A stretch of DNA of 52,071 nt from positions 1-52,071 of the forward strand of contig JAFDZV010000052.1 in assembly GCA_018266795.1 (NCBI GenBank), read 5' to 3'. The DNA is from Bacteroidota bacterium. Its GTDB lineage: Bacteria > Bacteroidota > Ignavibacteria > OLB7. A program made the translations under genes and the position numbers. The notes below the pieces were generated by a model, which did no database searches, was not told the origin of the DNA, and worked only from the letters and a program-made list of their open reading frames with translations. Every line of letters starts with the position of its first letter. Position 1 is the stretch's first letter. This document shows positions 34,960 through 44,310 of the stretch, piece by piece.

Positions 34960-35385
34960 TTAGTGTTCCTGCCCCTTCTCGTGTCCCGCGTTCACCTTCA
35001 CCACCAGCGCCCGCTCGCCCGCAACGCGAAGCGTCACATGCGTTTCCTTCCCAACGGCAACCTGGTTCAGGATGGCCGGGTCCGCAACAGTGAACGTGGA
35101 GGTGCCGGCCGGACGATAGTCGCCGATCTGCTCGTGCTTCACGGTCAGCGTGCGGGCATCGGGATCGATTGCCGTCGGCGTGGCGTGGAACAGAAAGGTC
35201 TTCACTTCCCCCTGCGGCGTATCCTGCGGCGCAGGATGTGCCGGAGCGGCAGCGGCGCGGCTTCCGGTGGAATCCTGCTGCGCCGGCTTCTCCCGAGTCC
35301 CCCCGGAGCAGGCCCCGATCAAGGCCGCGGCAAGGAGCGCCGCGGCGATGACCGATCGTTCTCCATTCACTCTTCCTGGGTTCAT
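34960..35385 (-). CDS. CusF-like periplasmic metal-binding lipoprotein
   Basis: Predicted lipoprotein of 141 aa: leader AAALLAAALIGACSGG with Cys at about 26, then a short linker and a single OB-like domain. The segment TLTVKHEQIGDYRPAGTSTF corresponds to the CusF pattern (V-x-H-x-I-x-x-x-M-P-A-M-T-M-x-F), but the methionines that bind Cu(I) are replaced by R, G and S. The domain is therefore CusF-like in fold with altered metal chemistry. The ATG at 35385 follows GGAGAT. It sits directly after the RND pump gene, as expected for an accessory of that pump. Confidence 0.75.
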   Translation of the reverse strand: MNPGRVNGERSVIAAALLAAALIGACSGGTREKPAQQDSTGSRAAAAPAHPAPQDTPQGEVKTFLFHATPTAIDPDARTLTVKHEQIGDYRPAGTSTFTVADPAILNQVAVGKETHVTLRVAGERALVVKVNAGHEKGQEH

Positions 35386-35475
35386 ATCTCCATCTCCATG
35401 TGTTTGTTCACGCCGCGAACCGGACGTTCCGCGCGGCGGCTGTCCGCATGCATCGTCTTCTCACCGCACCACCCG

Positions 35476-38400
35476 TCAACGGGAGGCGTTCCCTTCCCCG
35501 CCCGGACCGTTGTTCACCAGATACCGTTGAACCGCCCGGCGTCCGAAACGCCAGAACACTGCCGGCGTCACCACGATATCCAGAAGCGTGGAGGAGATAA
35601 GGCCGCCCAGGATCACCACCGCAACCGGATACAGTATCTCCTTCCCGGGCTCGCTTCGCGCCAGCACCAGCGGAACCAGAGCCAGCGCCGCGGTAAGGGC
35701 GGTCATCAACACCGGCACCAGCCGCTCCAGCGATCCGCGAACAATCATCTCGCGGCTGAAGCTCTCCCCCTCCTCGCGAATCAGATGGAGATAGTGGGAG
35801 ATCATCATGATCCCGTTGCGGGAGGCGATGCCGGTGAGTGTGATGAAGCCGACGATGGTGGCGATGGAGACGGTGCGATCGGTAAGCGCAACGGCGGCAA
35901 CCGAGCCGATCAGCGCCAGCGGAATGTTCAGCAGAATCTGTGCAACGATGACACCGGAACGGAAGTGTGCGTAGAGCACCAGGATCATCCCGGCCAGTGC
36001 AGCGAGCGCGAGAACGATCAACAACTGCTCCGCATCCTGCTGCGATTCGAACTGGCCGCCATACGAGACATAGTATCCCTCCGGAAGCCGTACATCCCGG
36101 CCGATCCGGCTGCGTATCTCCTGCACGACGTCGCCAAGACCGCGTCCGGAGACATTCGCCTGAACAACGATGCGCCGCTGGCCGTTCTCGTGCACGATCT
36201 GATTGGGGCCAACACCCTCGTCCACGCGTGCCACCTCACCGAGCGGCAACTGCACGCCGGACGGCGCCTGCACGAAGATGCGCGCGATATCTCCGCCGGA
36301 TGCGCGCGATGCGGAATCGGTACGCAGCACGATCGGATACGTGCTCTGCCCTTCCAGCACGTCGCCCGCGATGCGTCCGTTGAGCGCGGTCTCCAACTGG
36401 TGCGCCACGGCGCCCGGCGTCAGACCGTAGCGCGCTGCGGCAGCGCGATCCACCACGATCGGAAGCTGCGGTATCAGTGTCTGCTTCTCCACGGAGAGGT
36501 CCACCACGCCGGGTACACCGGCCATGGCGGCGCGAATCTCCTCCGCCTTCGCGCGAAGTGTGGCGAGGTCCGAACCGAAGAGCTTCACCGCGATCTGCGC
36601 GCGAACACCGGAGAGGAGATGATCCAGCCTGTGCGAGATCGGCTGGCCGATATTCACCACGACGCCGGGAAGCAGCGCCAGTTGTTCACGGATGTCGGCA
36701 AGCACGATGTCGCGCGAGCGGCTGGACCTCTTCAGCACGACGTCGATCTCGCTTGAGTGCACCCCCTCGGCATGTTCGTCCAGTTCTGCCCGCCCGGTGC
36801 GCCGCCCGACGGACGCAACCTCCGGCACCTTCAGCAGCAGGCGTTCGGCCACCGTGCCGATTCGGTTGGACTCCGTCAGCGAGGTGCCCGGCTCCTCCAG
36901 CAGATTGATCGTAAGCGAACCCTCGTTGAACTGCGGCAGGAACTCCGAATCGAAGAGCGGGACGGCGGCCGCGGCACAGACGAAGAGGAGAACCGCGCCG
37001 ATGATCGCCCCCTCCGGCCTTCCGAGCGTGCGACTCAGCACCCGTGCGTCCATGGCCTTCAGACGCCGCACCAGCCAGGACTCGCGGTGGTTCCGTTCGA
37101 TGCCGCGCGATCGCGGCAGCAGATACATGGCAAGCGCCGGCGTTACGGTAAGCGATACGGCAAGCGACGCAACGATCGAGGTGATGTAGGCGATCCCGAG
37201 CGGTGCGAAGATCCTTCCCTCGATTCCTCCCATCGCGAAGAGAGGTATGAAGACGAGCACCACGAGGATCGTGGCGAACACGATGGAGTTGCGCACCTCG
37301 CTGGAGGCGGCGAGTATCACCTGCAGCGCCGGACGCGGATCTGCCTGTGCGCGGTTCTCGCGAAGCCGGCGGAACACATTCTCCACATCCACCACCGCAT
37401 CATCCACCAGCTCGCCGATCGCAACGGCAAGACCGCCGAGCGTCATGGTGTTGATGGAGATGCCGAACAGCTTGAAGACGAGCGCCGTGATGACGAGCGA
37501 GAGAGGAATCGCCGTGAGCGTGATTGCCGTGGTGCGGAAATTCAGCAGGAAGAGAAGGAGGACGATGGTGACGAGGATCGCCCCATCGCGGAGTGCGCCT
37601 TCCACATTGCCGACGGCGGCGGTGATGAAGTTCGCCTGCCGGAACAGATCGGCGTTGACCTTCACGTCCCGCGGCAGCGCGCCGCGCAGCTCGTGAAGTG
37701 CGGAATCCACCTGCCCCGTGAGATCCACCGTGTTGGCGCCGGGCTGCTTCTCGATGGCGAGAATCACCGCAGGCCTTCCGTTCACCGATGCGTCGCCGCG
37801 CTTCGCGCCTGCTCCCGGAGCCACATCTGCCACGGCGCCAATGGTCACCGGCACCCCATTGACCTCGCGGATAACCGTGGCAGCAATGTCCGCCGCGCCA
37901 TCGGCGCGCGCAATATTCCGGATCAGGAATTCGCGCGGCCCCTTCTCCAGATAGCCTCCGGTAGTGTTGACGCTCGCATCGCCAAGCGCCTCCTCCACGT
38001 CGCGCATCGTTATGCCGAAGGCCTTCAGCCGGGACGGATCAACGCGTACCTGATACTGCTTTACGTCACCGCCGATCGGTATCACCTGCGCGACGCCGGG
38101 AATCGTCAGCAGTCGCTGCCGGACAACCACATCGGCCAGCCGGCGCAGTTCCATGGGAGCCGTGCTTTCGCCGGACATCCCAACCAGCATGATCTGCCCC
38201 ATCACGGAGGTGATGGGGCCGAGCTGCGGAACGATGCCGCGCGGCAGCTGGCTGGACGCGGCCTGCAGGCGTTCATTGACAAGCTGGCGGTCCAGATAGA
38301 TATCGCTCCCCCATTCGAACTCCACATACACGATGGAGAGGCCGATCCCCGATACCGAGCGAACGCGCTGCACATTCGGCGCGCCGTTCATCGCGGTCTC

Positions 38401-38607
38401 CAGCGGACGCGACACCACGGTCTCCACTTCCTCCGGGGCAAGCCCCTCCGCCTCCGTCATGATCGTCACCGTTGGACGGTTCAGATCGGGGAGCACGTCC
38501 ACCGGCAGGTGCACGAGAACGTAGGTCCCGTACACCAGCAACAGCGCCGCGGCGGCAACCACGAACAGCCTGTTGTTCAGGGAGAAGCGAATGATTCTGT
38601 CGAGCAT
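35476..38607 (-). CDS. Heavy-metal RND efflux pump (CusA/CzcA family)
   Basis: Inner-membrane proton-driven pump of 1043 aa, family length, exporting a metal ion (Cu/Ag most likely by context) via an adaptor and TolC-type channel. The start MLDRIIRFSLNNRLFVVAAA is typical. Two large periplasmic loops follow TM1 and TM7; FSREMIVRGSLERLVPVLMT and the 12 membrane segments match HME-RND proteins. The proton-relay helix reads IGELVDDAVVDVEN with Asp402 and Asp403, a variant of the usual xxVDGAVVMVEN pattern. The gene begins 42 bp after the adaptor gene. Metal specificity is inferred from the P1B ATPase and the CusF-like gene nearby. Confidence 0.93.
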   Translation of the reverse strand: MLDRIIRFSLNNRLFVVAAAALLLVYGTYVLVHLPVDVLPDLNRPTVTIMTEAEGLAPEEVETVVSRPLETAMNGAPNVQRVRSVSGIGLSIVYVEFEWGSDIYLDRQLVNERLQAASSQLPRGIVPQLGPITSVMGQIMLVGMSGESTAPMELRRLADVVVRQRLLTIPGVAQVIPIGGDVKQYQVRVDPSRLKAFGITMRDVEEALGDASVNTTGGYLEKGPREFLIRNIARADGAADIAATVIREVNGVPVTIGAVADVAPGAGAKRGDASVNGRPAVILAIEKQPGANTVDLTGQVDSALHELRGALPRDVKVNADLFRQANFITAAVGNVEGALRDGAILVTIVLLLFLLNFRTTAITLTAIPLSLVITALVFKLFGISINTMTLGGLAVAIGELVDDAVVDVENVFRRLRENRAQADPRPALQVILAASSEVRNSIVFATILVVLVFIPLFAMGGIEGRIFAPLGIAYITSIVASLAVSLTVTPALAMYLLPRSRGIERNHRESWLVRRLKAMDARVLSRTLGRPEGAIIGAVLLFVCAAAAVPLFDSEFLPQFNEGSLTINLLEEPGTSLTESNRIGTVAERLLLKVPEVASVGRRTGRAELDEHAEGVHSSEIDVVLKRSSRSRDIVLADIREQLALLPGVVVNIGQPISHRLDHLLSGVRAQIAVKLFGSDLATLRAKAEEIRAAMAGVPGVVDLSVEKQTLIPQLPIVVDRAAAARYGLTPGAVAHQLETALNGRIAGDVLEGQSTYPIVLRTDSASRASGGDIARIFVQAPSGVQLPLGEVARVDEGVGPNQIVHENGQRRIVVQANVSGRGLGDVVQEIRSRIGRDVRLPEGYYVSYGGQFESQQDAEQLLIVLALAALAGMILVLYAHFRSGVIVAQILLNIPLALIGSVAAVALTDRTVSIATIVGFITLTGIASRNGIMMISHYLHLIREEGESFSREMIVRGSLERLVPVLMTALTAALALVPLVLARSEPGKEILYPVAVVILGGLISSTLLDIVVTPAVFWRFGRRAVQRYLVNNGPGGEGNASR

Positions 38608-38649
38608 GATAACGCGAAGTGCCGCGGCGCGAGAGCCCGCGGCGGGCGG

Positions 38650-39822
38650 CTACAGTCCCGCCATCGATTTGAGCTGATAGTTTCCAACAGTGACCACACG
38701 ATCGCCCGGCTCGAGCCCGGAGACGATCTCCACGTAGTCCGCATCGCCGCGCGGGCCCACCGCCACATCGCGAACCTGAAACTCCTCCGGCAGCGTGTGC
38801 ACGAACACAACGGCCCGCGAGCCGCTTCGAACAATCGCCGCGCGCGGAATCGCCGGCGCCGTGGTGCCGGTGTCGGAGGCGACTGAGACCGCGACACTCA
38901 TGTTCAGCTTCAGGCGTTCGCCCGGATTTGCGAGCGCGAAGAGGGCGTGCAGCGTTCTCGTTGCGGAGTCCATGCCGCTCCCCATGCTGTGAAGCGTGGC
39001 CGTAAAGGTCTGCCCGGGAAGAGACGGCACGCGGACCTGTACCGGGGCCACGCTCCGGACCAGCGGAAGGTCCCGCTCGAAGAAGTCCACCTCGACCCAG
39101 ACGCTCGAGAGATCGGCGATGCGATACGCGAGGCGCGAACCATCCACGCTCTCGCCGGCAACGATCTCCGCGGCAGTGATCACGCCGGAGATCGGCGCGG
39201 ACACCGGCACCGTTGTGCCGTTCCCCGAGAGCTGCGCATCGAGCGCAGCTACCTGTCCGCGTGCGGCTTCCAGCCGGATGTGCGCCTCCGCCGTCTCGCG
39301 CGAGGCCACCACGCCTTCCAGGCGGTCCAGGCGCTGGCTCTCGCGTTCCAGCAGGGAAAGCTCCGATTTCGCCCTGATCAGTTCAGTGCGGAGGGCAGTC
39401 CGCTCCGCGGGCGTAAGCACCTGCGCAATTCGGAAAAGCACCTGTCCGCGCCGCACGTGATCACCAAGGCGCGGAAGGGCGGAGCCAACCACGCGCCCTG
39501 CAATCGGAGGCATCACATCGGCCACGGCATCCGTGCGTGGCACGATGCGTCCGGTTGCCTGAAGGCCGTTCGCCAGGGTGCGCGTATCGACCGGCTCCGT
39601 GAGGATACCGAGCGCGAACTGCTGCTCCACACGCACATGTACGCCGCCCCCAGCCGGAGCCGGGGCCGGCCGGGCAGAGGGTTCATCGTCATCGCCGCCA
39701 TGCGCCAGCAGGCGTCCCGCGAGCAGGGCCGCAACCAGCAGCGACAATGCAATCATCGCCGGCCGTGCATGCGCGCCACGCGCGCGCGCGCGCGTCCACG
39801 TGTTCGTTGATCGAGTCATCAT
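38650..39822 (-). CDS. RND efflux periplasmic adaptor (CusB/CzcB-like)
   Basis: Membrane-fusion protein (390 aa) linking the CusA-like pump to the outer-membrane channel. An N-terminal membrane anchor (PAMIALSLLVAALLAGRLLA, about 22-41) leads to AHGGDDDE and then barrel-sandwich and hairpin domains (GRIVPRTDAVADVMPPIAGR, coiled helices about 130-190, VPVSAPISGVITAAEIVAGE) and a C-terminal membrane-proximal part (VGNYQLKSM). Start: the tandem ATGATG at 39822/39819, with GGAGAG just upstream and the stop TGA of the previous gene overlapping it (ATGATGA), so translation is coupled. The longer open frame upstream is not real coding sequence. Confidence 0.9.
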   Translation of the reverse strand: MMTRSTNTWTRARARGAHARPAMIALSLLVAALLAGRLLAHGGDDDEPSARPAPAPAGGGVHVRVEQQFALGILTEPVDTRTLANGLQATGRIVPRTDAVADVMPPIAGRVVGSALPRLGDHVRRGQVLFRIAQVLTPAERTALRTELIRAKSELSLLERESQRLDRLEGVVASRETAEAHIRLEAARGQVAALDAQLSGNGTTVPVSAPISGVITAAEIVAGESVDGSRLAYRIADLSSVWVEVDFFERDLPLVRSVAPVQVRVPSLPGQTFTATLHSMGSGMDSATRTLHALFALANPGERLKLNMSVAVSVASDTGTTAPAIPRAAIVRSGSRAVVFVHTLPEEFQVRDVAVGPRGDADYVEIVSGLEPGDRVVTVGNYQLKSMAGL

Positions 39823-40547
39823 CTCTCCGTCTGGCTTGTTCCACCCGAACCGTTCTCCTTCCCGGTTCCTCCATCCTTCGCGCCAACGCCCGCCGCCCGC
39901 ACACGCGCAGCGCGACGGCCGAACAGCATGCCACCGAGCAGCAGCAACACACCACCTGCGGCAACAGCAATCCAGGGAATGACGGAGCCCGCCCGCGCCG
40001 GAGCAGCCGGCTCTCCCGCCGCATGCGCGCGGTCCAGAAACGCCTCGGCATGGGCGTGCCCGTACAGGCTCCGCAGTTCCAGGAAGTCCGTGCGGTCGCC
40101 AACCCTCACGGTAACAACGGCGCCATAGATCGTATCGCGATGCATCAGAACGGTTGCGTCGTAGACACCGGGTGCCACCATGCGCGGAGGTTCCTTCAGC
40201 ACTGCATCCCCCGGTTTGAAGGAGAAGGCGAACGCCGCACCGGCGAGCGGGCGATTGGTGGCGTAGTCCGCGAGGTAGAGCCGCAGGTGCGCCGTGCCGT
40301 CTTCCTCCGGCAGCGGATACTTTGCCACCAGTTCGAACTGATCGTTCTGCGCGCCGGCAATCAGCAGACCCGCATCCGCCGCGGGCGGCGGCGCTGCCTG
40401 CCCGGCAGGCTCCGCATGGTCTTCCCCCCCGTGCGCAGCAAGGGATGCCGGCCGGAGGCAGAGGGCGAGCATCACACAGGCCGTCGCGGCGATACGTGCC
40501 GGCGTCCCATGAAGTCCGTATGACCTGGGTGTTGACATCATTCTCAT
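39819..40547 (-). CDS. Exported membrane-anchored protein of the efflux operon
   Basis: Protein of 242 aa with no family I can name with certainty. It has a signal peptide (AATACVMLALCLRPASLAAH), AHGGEDHAEP after cleavage, a beta-rich domain (about 60-165; FELVAKYPLP, LRLYLADYATNRPLAGAAFA, APGVYDATVLMHRD), a His/Ala linker (YGHAHAEAFLDRAHAA) and a C-terminal membrane helix (IPWIAVAAGGVLLLLGGMLF) followed by a basic tail. The same kind of domain precedes adaptors in some metal RND operons. The start codon follows the stop codon of the TolC-like gene directly, and its end overlaps the adaptor start, so it belongs to the efflux operon. Confidence 0.8.
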   Translation of the reverse strand: MRMMSTPRSYGLHGTPARIAATACVMLALCLRPASLAAHGGEDHAEPAGQAAPPPAADAGLLIAGAQNDQFELVAKYPLPEEDGTAHLRLYLADYATNRPLAGAAFAFSFKPGDAVLKEPPRMVAPGVYDATVLMHRDTIYGAVVTVRVGDRTDFLELRSLYGHAHAEAFLDRAHAAGEPAAPARAGSVIPWIAVAAGGVLLLLGGMLFGRRAARVRAAGVGAKDGGTGKENGSGGTSQTER

Positions 40548-41978
40548 TCAGCGGCCGAGTATCCGATCGAACGTTGCACATGCCTCACGATACTCCCGTT
40601 CGGCGGCGATCGAAGTCTCCATGGCCTGGGCCAGTTGTTGTTTCTGCGTAATCACCTGCACCGCGGCAAGCTCTCCCTCGCGATATCCACGCTCCAGCAA
40701 TTCCCGGTTGCGTCTGGCCAGCGGCTCCACATCGTCACGGTAGAGGCGCACTGCATCGGCCGATGCGCGCAGCCGCGCAGCAACCGCGGAGAGTTCCGCG
40801 AACGCAGCCGAGCGAAGGACCAGCCGTTCGGCGGCGACGCCCGCCAGGTCCGCCTCCGCACGTTCGATGTCGCCGGAGCCGAGATCGTACAGGCCGGCGA
40901 TCGGAATCGGCAGTGAGAGTCCGACGCGAACACCGAACGATTTGTCGCTGCTCGAGATGCGGCTGATCGGGCTCGGCCCGGCATCGGCCGGGCTGATGTC
41001 GCCTTCCACGAAGCTCACACGATCGCCGCGCAGCAATGCCCCGAGACGCAGGTTGGGAACCCAACGCCGCCCTCCAAGCGCGAGCTCCGCCGCGGCTCTC
41101 GCGGAATCGCTCCGCAGTGCAAGCAGATCGGGCCGTGCGGCGAACGGAGCATCGTCCCCGGCGGTAGAGGGCGCAAGCGCTTCGCGAACGCGCCGGCTCA
41201 CACTGTCCATGGCAGCGGCATCCAGCTCGCCGCCGCGAATCGTGACGATTGCGGTCGCCGGCGGCGCACCGATCAATCGCTTCAGCTCCGCCTGCGCCTG
41301 CAGGCGATCGGCCTCCGCCATCAGCCGACGGGAGGCCGTCTGGGCGCGATCGATCCGCACCGTGTTCCTGTCAAGTTCCGAGCGTTCCCCAGCTGCGTAG
41401 AGCCGCTCGGCAGCATCTTCCATCGCCGTCGCAAGAAGCAGCATCGTGTCGGCAAGCGCCAGCCGGTCCTCCGCCTCGATCAGGCGTGCAAAGGCCGTGC
41501 GAGTCTCCAGCCGCAACTCGGCAATCGCTCCAAGCCGCTCCTGCTCCGCCCGCCCGATGTCCGCGTCGGCGGCGGCACGCCGCAGCGACCGCTGCCCGCC
41601 GATCTCGAATTCCTGTGTCAACGACAGTTCCCATCCGCCGTCACCGCGTGCCTCGAACGGGGCATCGCTGGTGGTTGAATACTCCAGTTCCGCCGGCGCC
41701 GGAAGAATCGTACCGGCCTTCGTATGCCCCGCCCTGGCGCGACGCAGGGCTGCCTCGCCCCGCGCGAGCGCAGGCGCGGAAGCCGTGGCGCGGGCAACCG
41801 CATCGGCTTCCCCGAGACGAAGCGTGTCCGCGCCCTGTGCGGCGGCAAACACGTGTGCGAGCAGAAAGGCCGGCGCAGCGTACAGCAGAACACGACGTAC
41901 GCGTCGAATAAGGCCTGCAGCCCGATTCGCATCAACCGGCATGCGCGGTCGGATCGCGATATGGCATTCACGGTTCAT
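40548..41978 (-). CDS. TolC-family outer-membrane efflux channel (CusC/CzcC-like)
   Basis: Outer-membrane channel of the metal efflux system; 476 aa from the chosen start. A long signal region (VRRVLLYAAPAFLLAHVFAA, cleaved near AAQGAD) is followed by two OEP repeats: LRLGEADAVARATASAPALA and, in the second half, LALGGRRWVPNLRLGALLRG; ELSAVAARLRASADAVRLY and the coiled regions are typical. The ATG at 41978 is used; ATG at 41942 is also possible and an earlier one at 42101 would overlap the ATPase gene by 53 nt. The next gene starts right after the stop codon. Confidence 0.88.
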   Translation of the reverse strand: MNRECHIAIRPRMPVDANRAAGLIRRVRRVLLYAAPAFLLAHVFAAAQGADTLRLGEADAVARATASAPALARGEAALRRARAGHTKAGTILPAPAELEYSTTSDAPFEARGDGGWELSLTQEFEIGGQRSLRRAAADADIGRAEQERLGAIAELRLETRTAFARLIEAEDRLALADTMLLLATAMEDAAERLYAAGERSELDRNTVRIDRAQTASRRLMAEADRLQAQAELKRLIGAPPATAIVTIRGGELDAAAMDSVSRRVREALAPSTAGDDAPFAARPDLLALRSDSARAAAELALGGRRWVPNLRLGALLRGDRVSFVEGDISPADAGPSPISRISSSDKSFGVRVGLSLPIPIAGLYDLGSGDIERAEADLAGVAAERLVLRSAAFAELSAVAARLRASADAVRLYRDDVEPLARRNRELLERGYREGELAAVQVITQKQQLAQAMETSIAAEREYREACATFDRILGR

Positions 41979-42048
41979 TGTTCTCTGTTCGGCTTCGTGA
42001 ACGCAGCCGCAGCGTCGGAGCGAGGGCATTCCGGGGAACGCAGCCTCG

Positions 42049-44151
42049 TCATCGATGCGCCGCATCATGACGCAGTCGCAATGTGCGGGCGTTGACTGCA
42101 ACGATGATGGTGCTGAGCGACATCAGCACCGCGCCGATCGCGGGGCTGAGAACGATACCGGCGCTCGAGAGCACGCCCGCTGCAAGCGGGATTGCCACGG
42201 CGTTGTATCCGGCTGCCCACCACAGGTTCTGCACCATCTTGCGATACGTGGACCGGGCAAGTTCCACGATGGCCACCACGTCCAGCGGATTGCTCCGCAC
42301 CAGAATCACATCCGCAGTCTCGATTGCAACATCCGTCCCGGCCCCGATGGCGATCCCGACATCGGCCCGCGCAAGCGCCGGTGCGTCGTTCACGCCGTCG
42401 CCGGTCATCGCAACAAGCAGCCCTCGCGCCTGGACATTCTCCACCGCCGCCGCCTTGTCACCCGGGAGCACTTCGGCGAAGAACTCATCCACGCCAACCT
42501 CGCCGGCCACCCACGCCGCCACGTGGCGGTTGTCGCCGGTGAGCATCATCGTTCCGATGCCCATTCCCTTCAACGCCGCAACCGCCTCGCGCGACTCCGC
42601 CCGGATGGTATCCGCCAGTGCAATCGCCCCGCGCAGCGTGCCATCGACAAGCACGAACACCACGGTCTTCCCCTGCTCGCGCAGCTCCGCAGCCCGCGTG
42701 CCGGGCACGTCGATCTTCAACTCGCTCACATACCTCGGACTTGCAACAACAACCTGCCTTCCTTCAACCACGCCCTGCACCCCCTTCCCCGTGATCGACA
42801 CGAAGTCCCGAACGGCGCCTGCGGCTCCCGCGGCGGCAACGATGCCGGTTGCAATGGGGTGCTGCGAACTCCCCTCGACCGCAGCCGCAAGCCGGAGCAA
42901 TTCCTCGCGCGAGAGACCTTCGCCGAACAACTCCACGTCCGTTACGCCGAACGTTCCTTCGGTGAGTGTACCGGTCTTGTCGAAGATGATCGCATCCAGC
43001 GAGCGCGCTCGTTCGAACGCCGCGCGATCGCGAATCAGGAGGCCGCTGCCGGCGGCGATGCCGGTGGAGACGGCCACCACCAGCGGCACTGCAAGGCCGA
43101 GAGCATGCGGACAGGAGATCACCATCACCGTTACCGCGCGTTCGATTGCAAATGCCAGGGGAACATCCCGCTGCAGCCACCACGCAAGGAACGTGACGAT
43201 CCCGCCACCGATCGCAATCACCGTAAGCCAGAGTGCCGCACGGTTGGCAACGTCCTGCGTCCTGGACTGGCTCTGCTGCGCCTGCCGCACGAGGTCTATC
43301 ACCTGGGCGAGGAAGGACTCGCTTCCGGTCTTCTGCACCTCCACCGTGATGGCCCCCTCGCCGTTGATCGATCCGCCGATCACCGTCGCCCCGGCAGCCT
43401 TGCTCACGGGCCTCGATTCGCCGGTCAGCATCGCCTCGTTCACGGAGGTTGTGCCGTCCACCACCACGCCATCGGCAGGGAGCTTCTCCCCCGGCTTCAC
43501 AAGCACACGATCCCCCGCAGCAAGCCGGTCCAGCGGAACATCGTGCACCGAGCCATCGGCACCTACGCGGTGGGCATCCTGCGGCATCAGCCGAGCGAGC
43601 GCCTCCAGCGCCCGCGACGCTCCCATCACGGAACGCATCTCGATCCAGTGCCCGAGCAGCATCAGATCCGCAAGCGTGGCCAGCTCCCAGAAGAATCCCT
43701 CGCCCTTCAGACCGAAGACCACGGCGGAGCTGTAGACGTAGGCCACGGTGATGGCAACGGCAACGAGCGTCATCATTCCAGGCTTGCGATCGCGCAGTTC
43801 GTCCACCAGCCCCTTCAGGAACGGGTAGCCGCCGTATCCGAACAGCAGTGTAGAGAACGCAAGCAGGAGATAGGCATCGCCCGGAAAGCGCAACCGCTCC
43901 CCGAGCCCCGCCCACATCTGCAGCATCGGCGAGAGCACTACGATTGGAACCGTCAGCAGAAGCGAAACCCAGAAGCGCCTGCGGAAGTCCTCCGCCATGT
44001 GTATATGGTCGTGGCCGGCATGGCCATGTGCTCCATGCCCCTGACGATGGTGCCCATGCATGGCATGCTCAGCACCGCCTGCATCCGGACTCCGGTTCAT
44101 GTCCACTTCGGCTTGCTCTTTGTTTCCGCTCACGCGTTCATCCATCATCAT
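42049..44151 (-). CDS. copB: P1B-type copper-translocating ATPase, CPH class (CopB-like)
   Basis: Metal-exporting P-type ATPase of 700 aa. Ion-binding motif is Cys347-Pro348-His349 (VMVISCPHALGLAVPLVVAV), the CPH signature of the P1B-3 class (Cu(I)/Cu(II)/Ag). The phosphorylated Asp391 is in IIFDKTGTLTEG; TGES (LTGESRPVS) and GDGVNDAPALA are present. There is no N-terminal ferredoxin-like metal domain; instead a His-rich segment (HAMHGHHRQGHGAHGHAGHD, about 29-48) is typical of CopB. Start at 44151 within ATGATGATG after GAGAG; the exact one of three is open. First gene of the metal block. Confidence 0.93.
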   Translation of the reverse strand: MMMDERVSGNKEQAEVDMNRSPDAGGAEHAMHGHHRQGHGAHGHAGHDHIHMAEDFRRRFWVSLLLTVPIVVLSPMLQMWAGLGERLRFPGDAYLLLAFSTLLFGYGGYPFLKGLVDELRDRKPGMMTLVAVAITVAYVYSSAVVFGLKGEGFFWELATLADLMLLGHWIEMRSVMGASRALEALARLMPQDAHRVGADGSVHDVPLDRLAAGDRVLVKPGEKLPADGVVVDGTTSVNEAMLTGESRPVSKAAGATVIGGSINGEGAITVEVQKTGSESFLAQVIDLVRQAQQSQSRTQDVANRAALWLTVIAIGGGIVTFLAWWLQRDVPLAFAIERAVTVMVISCPHALGLAVPLVVAVSTGIAAGSGLLIRDRAAFERARSLDAIIFDKTGTLTEGTFGVTDVELFGEGLSREELLRLAAAVEGSSQHPIATGIVAAAGAAGAVRDFVSITGKGVQGVVEGRQVVVASPRYVSELKIDVPGTRAAELREQGKTVVFVLVDGTLRGAIALADTIRAESREAVAALKGMGIGTMMLTGDNRHVAAWVAGEVGVDEFFAEVLPGDKAAAVENVQARGLLVAMTGDGVNDAPALARADVGIAIGAGTDVAIETADVILVRSNPLDVVAIVELARSTYRKMVQNLWWAAGYNAVAIPLAAGVLSSAGIVLSPAIGAVLMSLSTIIVAVNARTLRLRHDAAHR

Positions 44152-44245
44152 CTCTCGAACTGTACGCCCCTCGCCAGGCTCTTCTCCGGTTGCTCGCTAT
44201 CTGGTAGGGGCTCCGTACGTGCGAGGAAGCAATCTGAATTACGTT

Positions 44246-44286
44246 CGGCGATACGCCGGGCCTGAGTGTTGCTCAGACCCTTTTTT
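44246..44286. terminator. Paired hairpins and T-tract upstream of copB
   Basis: CGGCG-ATA-CGCCG (44246-44258) is followed by GGGCCTGAG-TGTTG-CTCAGACCC (44258-44280) and TTTTTT (44281-44286). The larger stem is perfect in minus-strand RNA (with a U-G pair) but has a C-A mismatch in plus-strand RNA, while the T-tract lies on the plus strand. It probably ends the preceding minus-strand gene or structures the copB leader; a plus-strand terminator is also possible. Confidence 0.6.
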
Positions 44287-44310
44287 CGACGGGATCGATC
44301 CCCTCTTTAC

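Noticed and set aside
36757-38886. A 709-codon frame antisense to the CusA-like pump, and a 736-codon frame at 42055-44265 antisense to copB
   Set aside because: His/Arg-rich products without motifs, running across the ends of real genes.
38650-40581. Adaptor protein starting far upstream (643 codons)
   Set aside because: The extra N-terminal part is Arg/Gly/Cys-rich shadow sequence over the preceding gene; the coupled ATGATGA start fits the family.
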